DNA of 64,000 bases from Syngnathus acus (lineage: Eukaryota > Chordata > Actinopteri > Syngnathiformes > Syngnathidae): assembly GCF_901709675.1 (NCBI RefSeq), contig NC_051101.1, positions 2,598,501-2,662,500 of the forward strand, read 5' to 3'. This document shows positions 25,793-36,603 of the stretch, one piece after another. The translations under genes were made by a program, and so were the position numbers. Numbering within the stretch: position 1 is the first letter of the stretch; every line of letters begins with the position of its first letter. A model generated the notes under the pieces. It saw nothing but the letters and a program-made list of their open reading frames with translations, made no database searches and was not told where the DNA came from.

Positions 25793-26463
25793 AGCTATGG
25801 TCTGAAAGGAGGACATGCCGCCAACCCCCACGCAATCTTTTCTTGAAGACGAGATGCTTGAGCTGGAGGAAAAAGTGACACCTCCTTGTTCTGGATGAGA
25901 GGACAACAACTGTATAAAAGCCCCCTGACACCCCCTTTCGCCATTGTCCTTTCTCCCGCTGACCACTGCTCAAGAATTGCCCCCTCACCCTTGTGACCCC
26001 CCGCCACCGGGCCCTTTCACTTGGCACACAATGGCCGCCGGGACCCGTGTTATTTGAGGCACTAAAGAGCCGCCCGCCCCTGAGACAAAGCCCACCCCCG
26101 CCGAGAGCTGTCCGGCCCGTTCCTCCGCTAATGACAGGTTTCATACACCGCAGCCCCCCCACCCCAACACAACACCGAGTGTGTGTGTGTGGGGGGGGCG
26201 TCTCCCACTGGCCCACCGCTGGGCTGCACTCTAACCTGTTACCACAACAAGGCCGCCTCCCTCAATCTCGTCAACACACAGGTACACTTTCACTAGCGCT
26301 GTAGCACAGAAGCTGAGATTAGATGACACGAGAGGACGGGGAGGAGCCGCACGTGTATGAGAGAATATTCACCAAAATGGTTTTTATGAATGCTTGAAAT
26401 TATATGAGCAGAGGCAGACTGAAATCAAATGTAAAAGCATCATTAAAATAGGACATCTGTGAT

Positions 26464-26495
<32 letters not shown>

Positions 26496-26655
26496 CGAGA
26501 ACGAGAAATAGAGAGCGAGAGAGAGAGAGCGAGAGTGAGAGAGCGAGAGAGCGAGAGAGAGAGAGCGCGAGAGAGCGAGAGATAGTAAGATAGATCGATC
26601 GATCGATCGATCGATCGATCGATCGATCGATCGATCGATCGATAGATAGATAGAT
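26464..26655. repeat. (GA)n and (GATC)n/(GATA)n compound microsatellite
   Basis: GAGA-type repeat to about 26580, then about twelve GATC/ATCG units (26592-26642), then GATA units. Long open frames across it are low-complexity artefacts. Confidence 0.95.
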
Positions 26656-27046
26656 TTTGTATGACTTTGAGGCCACAATACAAGCTACTGTGTTGAAGAC
26701 ATATATGTAACATCTATATAAATAAAAATGCCAAGTTATTTCTTTTTTTTTTTTTATAACTTCCGATTTTATAGATTTGTTTCACGTGATATGCTGTAGT
26801 TTTGGGGATCCGGTCGTCGCCAAATTGGACAAATGGAAATTCATGAGCCATTCAAACCAGCGGCATCTTTTGAAAGGAACAATTACTTTAACAACTGCCA
26901 TATGAAGATGACGACCGGTAAAAAGCCAGCTGACTGGGATACAACGTCCCGTGTCATCACTTACGGCGCTCGGAGGAACACAGTTGGTCAGACGCCTGGC
27001 CGGAGGCGATACTGGGTCCATCTCGGCCACTTTGTGATGATGGTGA

Positions 27047-27059
27047 AGGTCAAAGGTGA
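27047..27059 (+). promoter_or_regulatory. DR1 nuclear receptor site, one mismatch
   Basis: AGGTCA-A-AGGTGA, one mismatch from a perfect DR1, in a non-repetitive block (26830-27070) about 16 kb upstream of nr2f5. Confidence 0.45.
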
Positions 27060-30000
27060 TGTCAAAGAAGGCGGCACAAACGAGTGTCAGCCAGTCAAGT
27101 ATTAGGAAGAAGATCTGGAGTTCAACAATCATCCAATGGTGAGACACTTGACAAAGGGCAGCCCATAAATTGCCCAATCCCTGCTTAACGCCCACGCCCC
27201 CCTTTTTTTCTTAACCGCCACAGTCATCATAATTGGAGTTTCGATCTCATCGTCAGTACATCCTCCCTGCTTTTGTTTTTCCAAAGGAACAATTTGTTAT
27301 GTAAGCGTGTGCGCGCACACATGCACGCAGATGCAAAACCACACAGCCCATCTCGGGAGATTTGGATTAAAGCAAAATAAACAGAAGGCAACCGACGTCC
27401 CAGAATTCAATAAAAAGCAACAATCGTCACGGGGGGGATTAAATCTCGAGCCGTGCGTTTTTGAATGTTAGGGGGGAGGTTGGGATGGACTGCGGATGAG
27501 GGGGTGGGAGTGTGTTGGGGGGGGGGGGGGGGGTGACAGATGTGCCAGACAGATGCGGATGCACGTAGCACAGTTGACACGGAGGTTGGTATGATGAGAG
27601 CTGCTGCGAGATGACCAAGTAGGTCAAGAGACTCAAGGCGGGAGTGACGGCGGGCACGCACAAAGCAAGCCAGAGGAAGGTCAAGCGTGAACACCCCCCC
27701 CCCCCCCCTCACACACACACGCCCCCCCCAAAGGGATGTGGACAGGCAGTGAGGCATGCTGAGTGTCGAGGTGGAGTGAAGGATACAAATCCAGACAGTT
27801 GTTGGGCAAAACGCCGACTAAGCCAAATCCCAAAATGCGTGTTTACATGTTCCACCGCGAGATTGCGAGCCTATTCTACGGCCTTTGACAGCCGACGGAG
27901 TTTCCAAAGGCGCATCTTCAGAGTAGGAATACATGGTGCCGCAACATAACTGCGCTCTGGAAGAGACTGTTCCCCAGATGACCCACGCAGAACCCAGTTG
28001 CAAAAATGACATCAACGACCGCAACAACGCCAGCACGGGTACAAAGTGGAGGTTTTAAGCAGGTTGCTGCGATGTTTGGAGAGGTGTTATCTGCGAGCCA
28101 TCTTGCCTTGACATGCAGGCTCCTCTGGTTTGTGTCCCGCAGGCCTCGCATGCGTGTCAGCGAGGTTTATGACCAAGGCCTCGCCCCCCAATGCCACAGG
28201 GAAAAACTCCCGTGGCTGTTTTCAAGTGGCGCTCGTGGCCCAAAACGTCACAAAAATGGTGAGAGGTGGCAAAGGGTGGGCACATCTCGGTGTTGAAGGA
28301 GGGGTCTTGAACGGGTTCACAAATTCGCACCCATTAAGTTTGGACATTTTTGAGCCGCGTTTCCCAGGCGTGTGCGGCACACCTGGAAGATGAGGCCTAA
28401 TCAAGACCCATGTGGGCTTCATTCCGCCAAGAAAAATCCTCTGAGCCCTTCCCCCCTTCCTGGGGGACTCCTCAGCTGGTGTTCATCAAACGAGGTAACG
28501 TGCTGTTATGTGAACCCCCCGACCACCCAAACAACCTGTGTGGACTCTGCTCCTAATCCCTCTCCCCCACCACCACCGCCATCCGTACCCCCATCGCCTC
28601 CTCTTTTGGCTTTGAATACTTAGACTACTGAGTGTAACTAATTCTCCCACACAAAGATATTGTCTTTGCTCTATCTCTGCTTTTGTCCTTCTTTTTCAAG
28701 TCGACTATTCACTCATTTCATTAGTCAAGGTGTGGGCTTAGATGGGGGTTGGGGTTACAATTAAAAACCTTTAATAGCCTTTTAGCATCCACCGAGCTCA
28801 ACTCAACTGGTTTAGGGCAAGTTGTTAAAATAGATGATACGATTTTAGTTCAACGTGCGTGGTTGTGGTCAAGCAAAAGCACTAAAACGTGTTTAGCAGG
28901 CTATGGCTCCCCTGGGACCACCAGAGCCACTGTCCCCGTTTGTTGTTCTGTACTCCCCGGCGCTCCCATTAGTCAACCCCGGGCGTAAATCAGCAGTCAG
29001 TGTCCATGGCGGGCGCCTTCCCTGCCCGAGCGCGGAACCGCAGCCCGCCACGGTCTGCCCTGGCTATGGGCAAGGTGGGTTCCCAGCCATGCGAGATCCG
29101 ACCTGGGACCGCACACCGATCCGTCAACACGGGGTCGGGGCGCGCTGACGTGGTTTACGGCCAGTGCCTGACAACCATTTCATATTTTAGATACTAAAAA
29201 CAAAAAGCTCCCGTTTATCTCAGGGATACGTTACTGACCCACCCGCGATGGGTTTAAATCTGCAATATGAAAACATGACTTTGAAGAAATAAAACGTCTT
29301 GATCTTGGTGACAGTTCTCCCCCAAAAAAATTACGCAATTTGTCACTCCAAGTTACGATGAAAGTGACACAAAAGTTAAAGACGATCTACCTAAAGACCA
29401 GTGTTTAACAAAACCATATCATTCCATCTGGAAAACGTTGCTAGCTTAACGCTAACATATACTGCATAGTGCTCATTTGGCTAGCAGTCTAGCAAATTGG
29501 CATCAAAGTTATGTTAAATTTAAACCTGCTACTTTAACAAACATGCTGCAGCAACATGTGCAAACAAGGCACACAACTTCCGTGGGAACAGCAAATATTA
29601 CTGTTGGGGACCTTCTCCGCCCATACTTGCTTTAAATTATGGAGCACGCCTGCATGAATATACACTCTCGACTGAATCAAACGCAATTTTTGGTGTAGTG
29701 TTCCACGACAAGTGCGAAAGCTAGCATTTTCTCGTTTTCCGGGAGCAACTTTTGAAAAGGGTGTCAAAAAGGTGGCGTGGGAGGAGAGTTCAAACAACAG
29801 GTCATCTCCCAAACCACCATCATCATTATCTTTGCATGAGCACTCAACTACATTCTGTCAAACTCCTCAGCAGGACACACTTGCGACTAAATGACGAGTC
29901 TCACTGTGTCAAAAGCAAAAAGTGAAAGTGCATCACTGACAATTTGTTACATTCCAGTTTTGACCTGTCTTGCCCTACGTTGAAGTCTAACCGCTGCAGA

Positions 30001-30144
30001 GCAGTGCTTGCCCTTTGAGGACGCCACTCAACATCTCTCCGTCACGACACCTGGAATGGACGCTTAAATCTGCCGGCAGATTTGGAGCATAGACGCTGTG
30101 CTACAGGCGGGAAGCTGGAACGTTAAAGTTTTTGCGGGGAATTT

Positions 30145-30158
30145 GCGCCACCTTGTGG
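30145..30158 (-). promoter_or_regulatory. CTCF-like motif
   Basis: The reverse complement reads CCACAAGGTGGCGC, one base from the CTCF core. It lies between the nr2f5 landscape and bola1. Confidence 0.4.
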
Positions 30159-30532
30159 CTACATTTTCGGCCACGTGATACACGGAATAATGCCTACATT
30201 TTAAGATACAATCATATCTGCACTTAAATCAGACAGGCGCAAGCATAAAAACAGGAGTGGTAAAAAATGGAACACAAGCCAAGCACATTTGAGCACCTGG
30301 ATGATAATAACGGAGAGAATAACATGTGATTAGTCAACAAATCTTTTTTCTCACACTTAAGAGCCATAATCATTCTCAAAGATGCACACGTTGTAGGATG
30401 AACTTACAGTTGTCGCTTTCTGTAGGCATAAAATGCTGCGCAGCAAAGGATTCCAACTTCAATATTCAACATAACTAGCCTGGGCTGAAATACTTCTTTT
30501 CATTCTTCTTTAAAAAAAGAAAACTGTATGTG

Positions 30533-30546
30533 TCGCCATCTTGTGG
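30533..30546 (-). promoter_or_regulatory. CTCF-like motif
   Basis: The reverse complement reads CCACAAGATGGCGA. It has the same orientation as the motif at 30145. Confidence 0.4.
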
Positions 30547-31143
30547 CCAGTAGCGGAATTACACACAAAGTAAATGTTGGGCAGAAAAAAAATAGTACAA
30601 AAAAACTATGTATTTAAAAAAAAATATGCAAAATATTTATACATGTATAAATGTAGGGCCTAAATGTTGAAATTCACCCCAAAAAATGAAAAGTGAAGTA
30701 TCTAAACAATATACAACCGTTTGTACTTGTAAATTACAAGTCAAGTGGGACCTTGGCGAGAGAGAGTCGGGACAAGTTTGCGACAGCAGTTGCGAGCCTT
30801 TTGCAAGAAAGGTCTGACCGTTTGACTTGCGTGTCCAGTGCCGTTCAACATTTGTCCAGGTCAGCACATGTGCAAGAAACACAATCCCCGCCTGTTGTCA
30901 CGCACCGCGACGCTGTTGCTCATCGACATTCGCGACCTTTTATGTCGCACACAAATCCAAGCACAACACATTTTGAACTTTAACCCTACCTTTGCTAAAG
31001 ATTGACCCAAAACAAATATGTACGAATAACAGTGTGTAATACAACGAGCAAGATGATGTAGTTTGCATGTATTACTATATCAAACGCTGCTATGGTTTTC
31101 CTCTTCCAGTTGGCCATTTAAAGGCACGTTATTTGTGCACACG

Positions 31144-31157
31144 CTGCCCTCATGTGG
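31144..31157 (-). promoter_or_regulatory. Weak CTCF-like motif
   Basis: The reverse complement reads CCACATGAGGGCAG, two core mismatches, just past the bola1 3' end. Confidence 0.25.
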
Positions 31158-31362
31158 TGAAGCAAAAACTGACGTTTTTAAATAAATTATAAATAGACAA
31201 ATTGAATTCCTTATTCTCTGTTGGGGATTAACAGAACCCCGCAAAATATTGAATACACGCGGATACATTAAGTTTTAAATGACTAAATATAAAAATATTT
31301 TTTAAAACCTCACGTATTCCAATAAGTATGATGCACACACATTTTTTGAGAGATTTTACATG

Positions 31363-31368
31363 TTTATT
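31363..31368 (-). terminator. bola1: bola1 poly(A) signal
   Basis: TTTATT on the plus strand reads AATAAA on the bola1 strand, about 73 bases past the stop codon, which would give a short 3'UTR. Confidence 0.6.
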
Positions 31369-31440
31369 AGGCTGCATATAAAGGCTGTTGAATGTCAACA
31401 TATATGGCATCCAGGAGGTCCAAGTCAGCAAGTGTCCCCA

Positions 31441-31878
31441 TTAATGTCCCGCTTTCAGTTTGTCCTCCATGGAGCGATCCCCTCGCGACCCCCCCAAGCA
31501 GGGGGGGCTCTTCGCCAGGCTGGGATCTCCGTGCCACTGCTCGGGCGTCTTGGCCTGAATAGCCAGCGCGTGAACGCAAGTGCTCAGCTCAGTCTTCAAG
31601 GTCTCATTGACCAAACGGTGGCGCTGCAGCAGCGACAGCCCCTGGAAGCGACCGCTGACCACCAGCACACGGAAATGCGATTCCGAGCCAGGGGGCACGG
31701 CATGCATGTGGCTTTCGTTGTGCACTTCCAGGTGATCCGGATGAAAGGCGTCTGTCAGTTTGGTGGTGATGGCGCCTTCCACGGGCCGGGCGGTATCCAT
31801 GCGGGAGGCCAAGCGGGCTGCGAGGGCGGAGTGGCTGAGACAGGTGGACCGAGAGCAGCGAAGGACAGCGGGCAACAT
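31441..31878 (-). CDS. bola1: bola1, BolA-like mitochondrial protein
   Basis: A single coding exon of 145 residues. BOLA1 is a mitochondrial BolA-fold protein that works with the monothiol glutaredoxin GLRX5 in iron-sulphur cluster handling and thiol redox balance. Seen here: an Arg/Ser-rich N-terminus suited to mitochondrial targeting, the core HAVPPGSESHFRVLVVS with the conserved His and FRV motif, SLLQRHRLVNETL, then VHALAIQAKTPEQW and the PPCLGG tail typical of BOLA1. The exon begins at 31902, just after a TTAG acceptor. The open frame upstream of residue 1 would need GTG, so I place the start at the first ATG (31878). A 5' non-coding exon is listed separately. The gene sits next to sv2a, as in human 1q21.2. 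Confidence 0.95.
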   Translation of the reverse strand: MLPAVLRCSRSTCLSHSALAARLASRMDTARPVEGAITTKLTDAFHPDHLEVHNESHMHAVPPGSESHFRVLVVSGRFQGLSLLQRHRLVNETLKTELSTCVHALAIQAKTPEQWHGDPSLAKSPPCLGGSRGDRSMEDKLKAGH

Positions 31879-32868
31879 CGGACGACGCGCGCGGGAGAAC
31901 ACCTAATGGCTTTGTAGTTCATACACATACAGCGATTCTCAAAGTCACTATGTATTCAGTAATAGTTCACTCTATTTATAAACAGTAGTTGTTGCTGGGT
32001 GTTTTTGCATTTAAATTGACTCATTTTGACCATTTTTCAGTATCTTTTTTATTCCTTTACTTATGTGAAATGTTATTTTACAGCAAAAATAAATTAGAAA
32101 TGATTAGTTTGTACAGCATGAATAATCAAATAAGATTACTTATCAAAAAAATTTAATTTCATGGGAATAAAGTGGAAATATTACAAGGACAATAGAAGTC
32201 ATATTACAAGAATTGATTTGAAATGAAAAAAATCAATCAATGAAAGAGAATGCTTTCATTTTTAATAACCAAATAAATTTATGAAAATACTTTTTGCAAG
32301 GTTTTGAATAGTCTTAAAGCGAATTCAAAATTAAAAGTAATTATTTTCAGATTCATAAATTGCCTTTCTTGACATGGTATACTTCCAAACTTAAGGTTGC
32401 TACTATTAACAAGTAAATTCTTACTTTGAGAATAAATTTGTAATTTGCAATGTCACAAGTCATGAGTAAAAACGATAAAAGTAAGCAATTAAATTCTAAA
32501 GGAATTAAATTGTAATTTCGAAAATGTTGCAAACACGAACCTGCGTCAAAACGGGCTGGTTGCCTCAAATTGACGCTTGGGAAAATGACAGTCACTCGTT
32601 AACAATTATAATTGTGCTTCCGTTTTTGTTTCGTTTTATTTTTCGAGCCTAAGTCACCCACAGTCCAAGCACAAATACATTTTGTTTCGCTAGCTTGTTT
32701 CGCTTAGCTGCTAAGGTACTCAAAAACATCACACACTTGTTTGTTGTTCGAACGTTTGATGCTATAAAGCTCCGGTGTGTGTTAAACTAACCAAATGTTC
32801 ATCGGGAGACTCGAATATTGTTTTTGGAAGTGTAATTAAAGCATTAAAAGTGAATCTAGTACACTTAC

Positions 32869-32935
32869 CTTGCTTCTACCGACGCAACCTCCGTCGCTTT
32901 TGTGACGTAAAAGTACGACGGAAGTGACGTCAGTG
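32869..32935 (-). other. bola1: bola1 5' non-coding exon (approximate 5' limit)
   Basis: On the minus strand the sequence GAAGCAAG is followed by a consensus donor GTAAGT (32863-32868), giving an exon whose 3' end is 32869. It would join the acceptor at 31903-31904, just ahead of the bola1 coding exon, across a 966-bp intron. The only ATG in this stretch is out of frame with BolA, so I treat it as 5'UTR. The upstream limit is a guess; no TATA box is evident. Confidence 0.6.
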
Positions 32936-33084
32936 TCGATTTCATCTACACGTGACCGAGGTTTGTGGGGTTACTGTGGTGTATGGGTCAAGTAAACTCA
33001 AAATGAAGTGTAAAGCTCAAAATAGTCGTGATAATAAATCAAAAACAATATCAAGTGAAGACGGCTTTCTCTTTGGTGACGTAA
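32903..33084. promoter_or_regulatory. CRE-type sites at the bola1 5' end
   Basis: A palindromic TGACGTCA lies at 32925-32932 and TGACGTAA at 32903-32910 and 33077-33084. Two of the three fall inside or at the start of the bola1 non-coding exon, with an ETS-type CTTCCG beside them. This is the make-up of a TATA-less, CREB/ATF- and ETS-driven housekeeping promoter. Function is inferred from motif only. Confidence 0.45.
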
Positions 33085-33739
33085 CAAACGACCGAGTGTG
33101 TTGACCCAGGCAGAAATTAACGTGAAATAATGAAATAATCCATATAATAACAGGAAAACATTAAAAAGGAAAGAACATCGGAGGACAAAGATGCTCTTTT
33201 CATCCTAACTTTTATTTTGTGTGTTTTTCCATTGTGATTTTAAAGGGTCGATTGCAAACCCCATGATGAGATTTCAGAAAAATATCACACAGCTTTGAAA
33301 CAAAAGCACAGTCTCACTTGAGTTTACTATGATCCATAACATTGACATATTTACTGAAATTACGTTCTCTTTTAGAAAACACGCAAAATCAAAGACAACA
33401 TACAGAATTTACAGATCTTTTTGTTTTTGTTTTGTTACCTTCATATTCATGATTGCACACACATTTGGCTATGCTTACAATGAAACTACACATCCTACAG
33501 CACAGTACACAGCGACAAAAATGAGCAATTTGTTGTTACAGTGAACAAATGGAAAAACGAAAAAAGCTTTTAAGGGATTTTCAGTGTTTTTCTTTTATGC
33601 TAGCGGACGGGAAAAAAACAGACAACTTATTGCTTTGTTAGCTTTTTGTGCTCGCCGCAGACCCTTGTTGCCACGGCAACATATTCTTTGTACAAAATGA
33701 ACCCTGAACATATGTTAAATAGCCAACATACCAGGAAAT

Positions 33740-34260
33740 TCAAGTTCTTGCACTGCTAGTTCCTAAATGGATCCAATCAGACATGTTGTTTTGAAAGAAT
33801 GGGCAGGGTCATCTTTTTACCCAAGAGGTAAATTTAAATCCACACAGATAAGAAGTAAAGCTAAAATTACAATGATTTTTATTTCTTGGTACCTGTTGTT
33901 CCTGGAACTAGAAGCCTCCAGTTTGGTTCCCGGAAAGCATAAAACCACTAGCAGGGTCTATTTAGTACCCTGCAACTACATTTGAATAGACAAGAAGCAA
34001 TATGAAGCGTAACTTCTTAGAACCTTTGACACTGTACAGTATGTGTGGTTCCTGGAACGAAAAGGTCCTGGTTGGTTCCTGGACTACATAAAAATACTCA
34101 CATGGTGCTCTTTCTCACCCAGAACTATAGTAACACGGACAATCTGAAGCTAAAGTTCTGGGACTTTTAAATCCTGCTACCTGTAGTTCCTAGAGCTAAA
34201 TGGTTCCAATTAGATACATTGGTCCAAAAGTTCTGCCACGCTCCTCCACAAGTTTCTAGG
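33740..34260. repeat. Diverged tandem repeat with GTTCCTGGAAC phrases
   Basis: Phrases such as GTTCCTGGAACTAGAAG, GGTTCCTGGAACGAAAAGG and GTAGTTCCTAGAGCTAAATGG recur with an irregular period of roughly 140-180 bp. AATCTGAAGCTGAAGTTC near 35209 is an outlying copy. Confidence 0.55.
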
Positions 34261-35816
34261 GCTGTGGTAAAATTGCTTTATTTTTTATTTTATTGCAACA
34301 TTTTTATTGTTGAACAACCTTGAAATCCTGGTTTCATGTGTGTTTTATTTTTATTTCAAATCTGTGAAAACAGACGGGCTGGAAGTATTCCTGTTTGTAG
34401 AGGTCACATGACCGGCAAGTGCAGACTGAGCGTGTATTCACACCTGCATAAAAGGTCCGGACCAGCATGAGAATCGAACCCTGGTCCTTTTAAAGTGGAC
34501 CAAACAGTCAGGTCTGAATACACCCTAAAATGGACAAAACAGTCAGGTCTGAATACTATAGTTCACTTCATTATGATCCTCATTTGTATGTACATATGTT
34601 CATATGTCTAGAGCACAGATGGCGCACGTGTGATGTGTAAAACTCAAGCGGTAAAAAACATTTGGCAATAATTAACATGACAAATGGCACACTGAAATCA
34701 ATATTTTTTTTAAATTAATAATGAGCGAGTCAAGAGCTGCTTTATAACTTTGTTCAATTGTCTGGTTGGGTAGAATTTGTGCTCTTATTTGGGCGGCTTC
34801 CCCAGCATGTGCGTGTACGACGTGTGCGCGCGTGCGTTTAGTGCAACGAACTGTCTTTCTGGCTCAATTCAAACTTTATTTAAAAAGCAGCCGCCATGTG
34901 TTCGCACCTTATTCCAAAATGGACTCAATCTATTTTTCTCTTTCCAGAATTCTGCACCCAACATTCCATTATGACATCATGCAGGTTTGGGAAATATTTG
35001 CAAAAAATGCACATTTGGGAAATATTTACACACAAAAAAATACATAAATAAATATCAAAATATATTGCTCTAGAAAAATGGAAAATATTTTTGTCACAGT
35101 TCCAATTTTGACAAAAGTGATTTTATAGTGTTTAATACATTTACAGAAACTCTACTCAATTACAGGGTGTTTATTTTTTGCCGCAAAACTAAATAAAAAA
35201 ACAACAAGCAATCTGAAGCTGAAGTTCCAGGAACCTTTGAGTACTTCGCACCTGATGTTCCAGGAACTGAAAAGCTATGTTGATGACAAAAAAACTTTTG
35301 AATAAGCAAGACTTTGTAGCCATAATGTCTTTCTGTGTGCAGAATTTGGAAGTAAATTAATTGAATCCATTTTGAGATAGGGCATAATGTTTTCAAAATA
35401 GAATTGCGGCTGCCCCGTACATAAAGTTGTATCTATATGGCTGCTATCCTATAAAATGGCAGTTTGGACAGAAACAATGTGAACTACGGTTGCTGTGTTG
35501 TTGTTGAATCGACCCTGTGCTGTTACACTCTCAGCCCTTGGCAGTGAATCTCATTTATACTCATGATTAGTGCCACCTATTTGTCAAGCCCATGGGCAAT
35601 CATGGGTTCAGGGCAATCATTTTGCCAAGGGGTAAAAAAATAATAATCAGGAATTAAAATTGTGATGGGGGATATTGCACTGAAGGATTCCATATTGCAC
35701 GACAATCACGCTAACATTCACCTCACACAGGTGGTTACCATTATAGTTGTTATGAATATAATTTCCTATATTAGGCGTCTCTGTAGCTTGTGTTACAACC
35801 ATTCAGACACCAATGA

Positions 35817-36052
35817 TAATGCCGCTTTTCCACTGGAGCACCACACCGTCGACGTATCAAGGACTATTTCTTGGGCTGAGGAGAAGAATAAACAGATGCT
35901 AATGTTAGCATAGTTTTAGCAGTGCACATTCTCCACATTCTCCGCCCTCAGTCCCCTCTTGGATGACAACACGTTCAGTGTCGCATTCTTTTCGCAGAAT
36001 GACGTAAGATGGGCAAAGCGAGTGGGTACCTGACAGTGGAAAAGCGGCATTA
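35817..36052. mobile_element. MITE with perfect 19-bp TIRs
   Basis: TAATGCCGCTTTTCCACTG at 35817-35835 is the exact reverse complement of 36034-36052. The element is about 236 bp with no coding capacity. TA sits at both ends, but the exact boundary and superfamily are ambiguous. Confidence 0.8.
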
Positions 36053-36603
36053 TGAAAAGGGCCTGGCCTCACATCTCTACTGTGCATGCTTTTGGAGTTC
36101 CCAGTCATCATACGTGTACATACGCATATTTACATACATGTGCCTACGTACACTTGAACATGCATTACACAAGGTGGCGGTGGGCGGGGCCAGGAGAGCG
36201 ACTAAAAAGGCATTTCTTTACAAGGGCATTTACAATACGAGAACACGTACACACTCACGCTACGCTTGTGCTTCAAATGAACACTTGATGACTTTCGCCG
36301 AGTGACGTTATGGAGTGTAATTCATGTTTTAAAGGGCAAAGGGGGGGGGTGGGGGGGGGGGGCTCTTCGTTTGTGCCCACCACAACAAAACAAACCCGGA
36401 ATGCTTCACAGTCAACAAAATGAACGCCTCAAATGCAAAGATTTGTGTTTGAGTGGATGGCCTATTAGATTTATTTGTGGCTTGCCATCTAGTTGCTCGA
36501 CCCCCGACTTCTGCCACGTTTTGGGGGCTCTCCGAATTGCGTCATGATTCCATTCAAAGCAAAGCTCCGATCTCACCTGCGTATGCTCGCCTGCGGCCTT
36601 TTA

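Larger units (their letters stand above)
11501..31362. other. Gene-poor upstream region of nr2f5
   Basis: About 20 kb without a convincing coding exon on either strand. It holds several dense, non-repetitive blocks that look like conserved regulatory DNA (12150-12345, 12740-12970, 15180-15420, 16985-17060, 22700-22860, 25040-25200, 26830-27070) plus the repeats and transposon remnants listed separately. NR2F genes are known for large regulatory deserts, so enhancer content is a reasonable inference. Confidence 0.6.
33085..36469. other. Intergenic region between bola1 and sv2a
   Basis: No coding exon seen. It is AT-rich, with a diverged tandem repeat (33740-34260), a short duplication of CAGTCAGGTCTGAATAC (34507-34556), a MITE (35817-36052) and a G-rich run (36341-36362). 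Part may be an extended sv2a 3'UTR. Confidence 0.6.

Noticed and set aside
25752-26216. 154-codon minus-strand ORF
   Set aside because: Starts in the hAT MITE end and runs through C-rich low-complexity sequence.
26384-26713. Ser/Arg/Leu-rich minus-strand ORFs
   Set aside because: Translation of the GA and GATC microsatellite; low complexity.
26782-27195. 137-codon minus-strand ORF and 90-codon plus-strand ORF
   Set aside because: No domain, splice sites or codon signal; the sequence looks more like conserved non-coding DNA.
28900-29160. GC-rich block with tRNA-like phrases
   Set aside because: No clear A and B boxes or matching ends; not assigned to any repeat or gene.
31879-31902. GTG as the bola1 start
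   Set aside because: The GTG is the first codon after a splice acceptor; the in-frame ATG at 31878 is the natural start.
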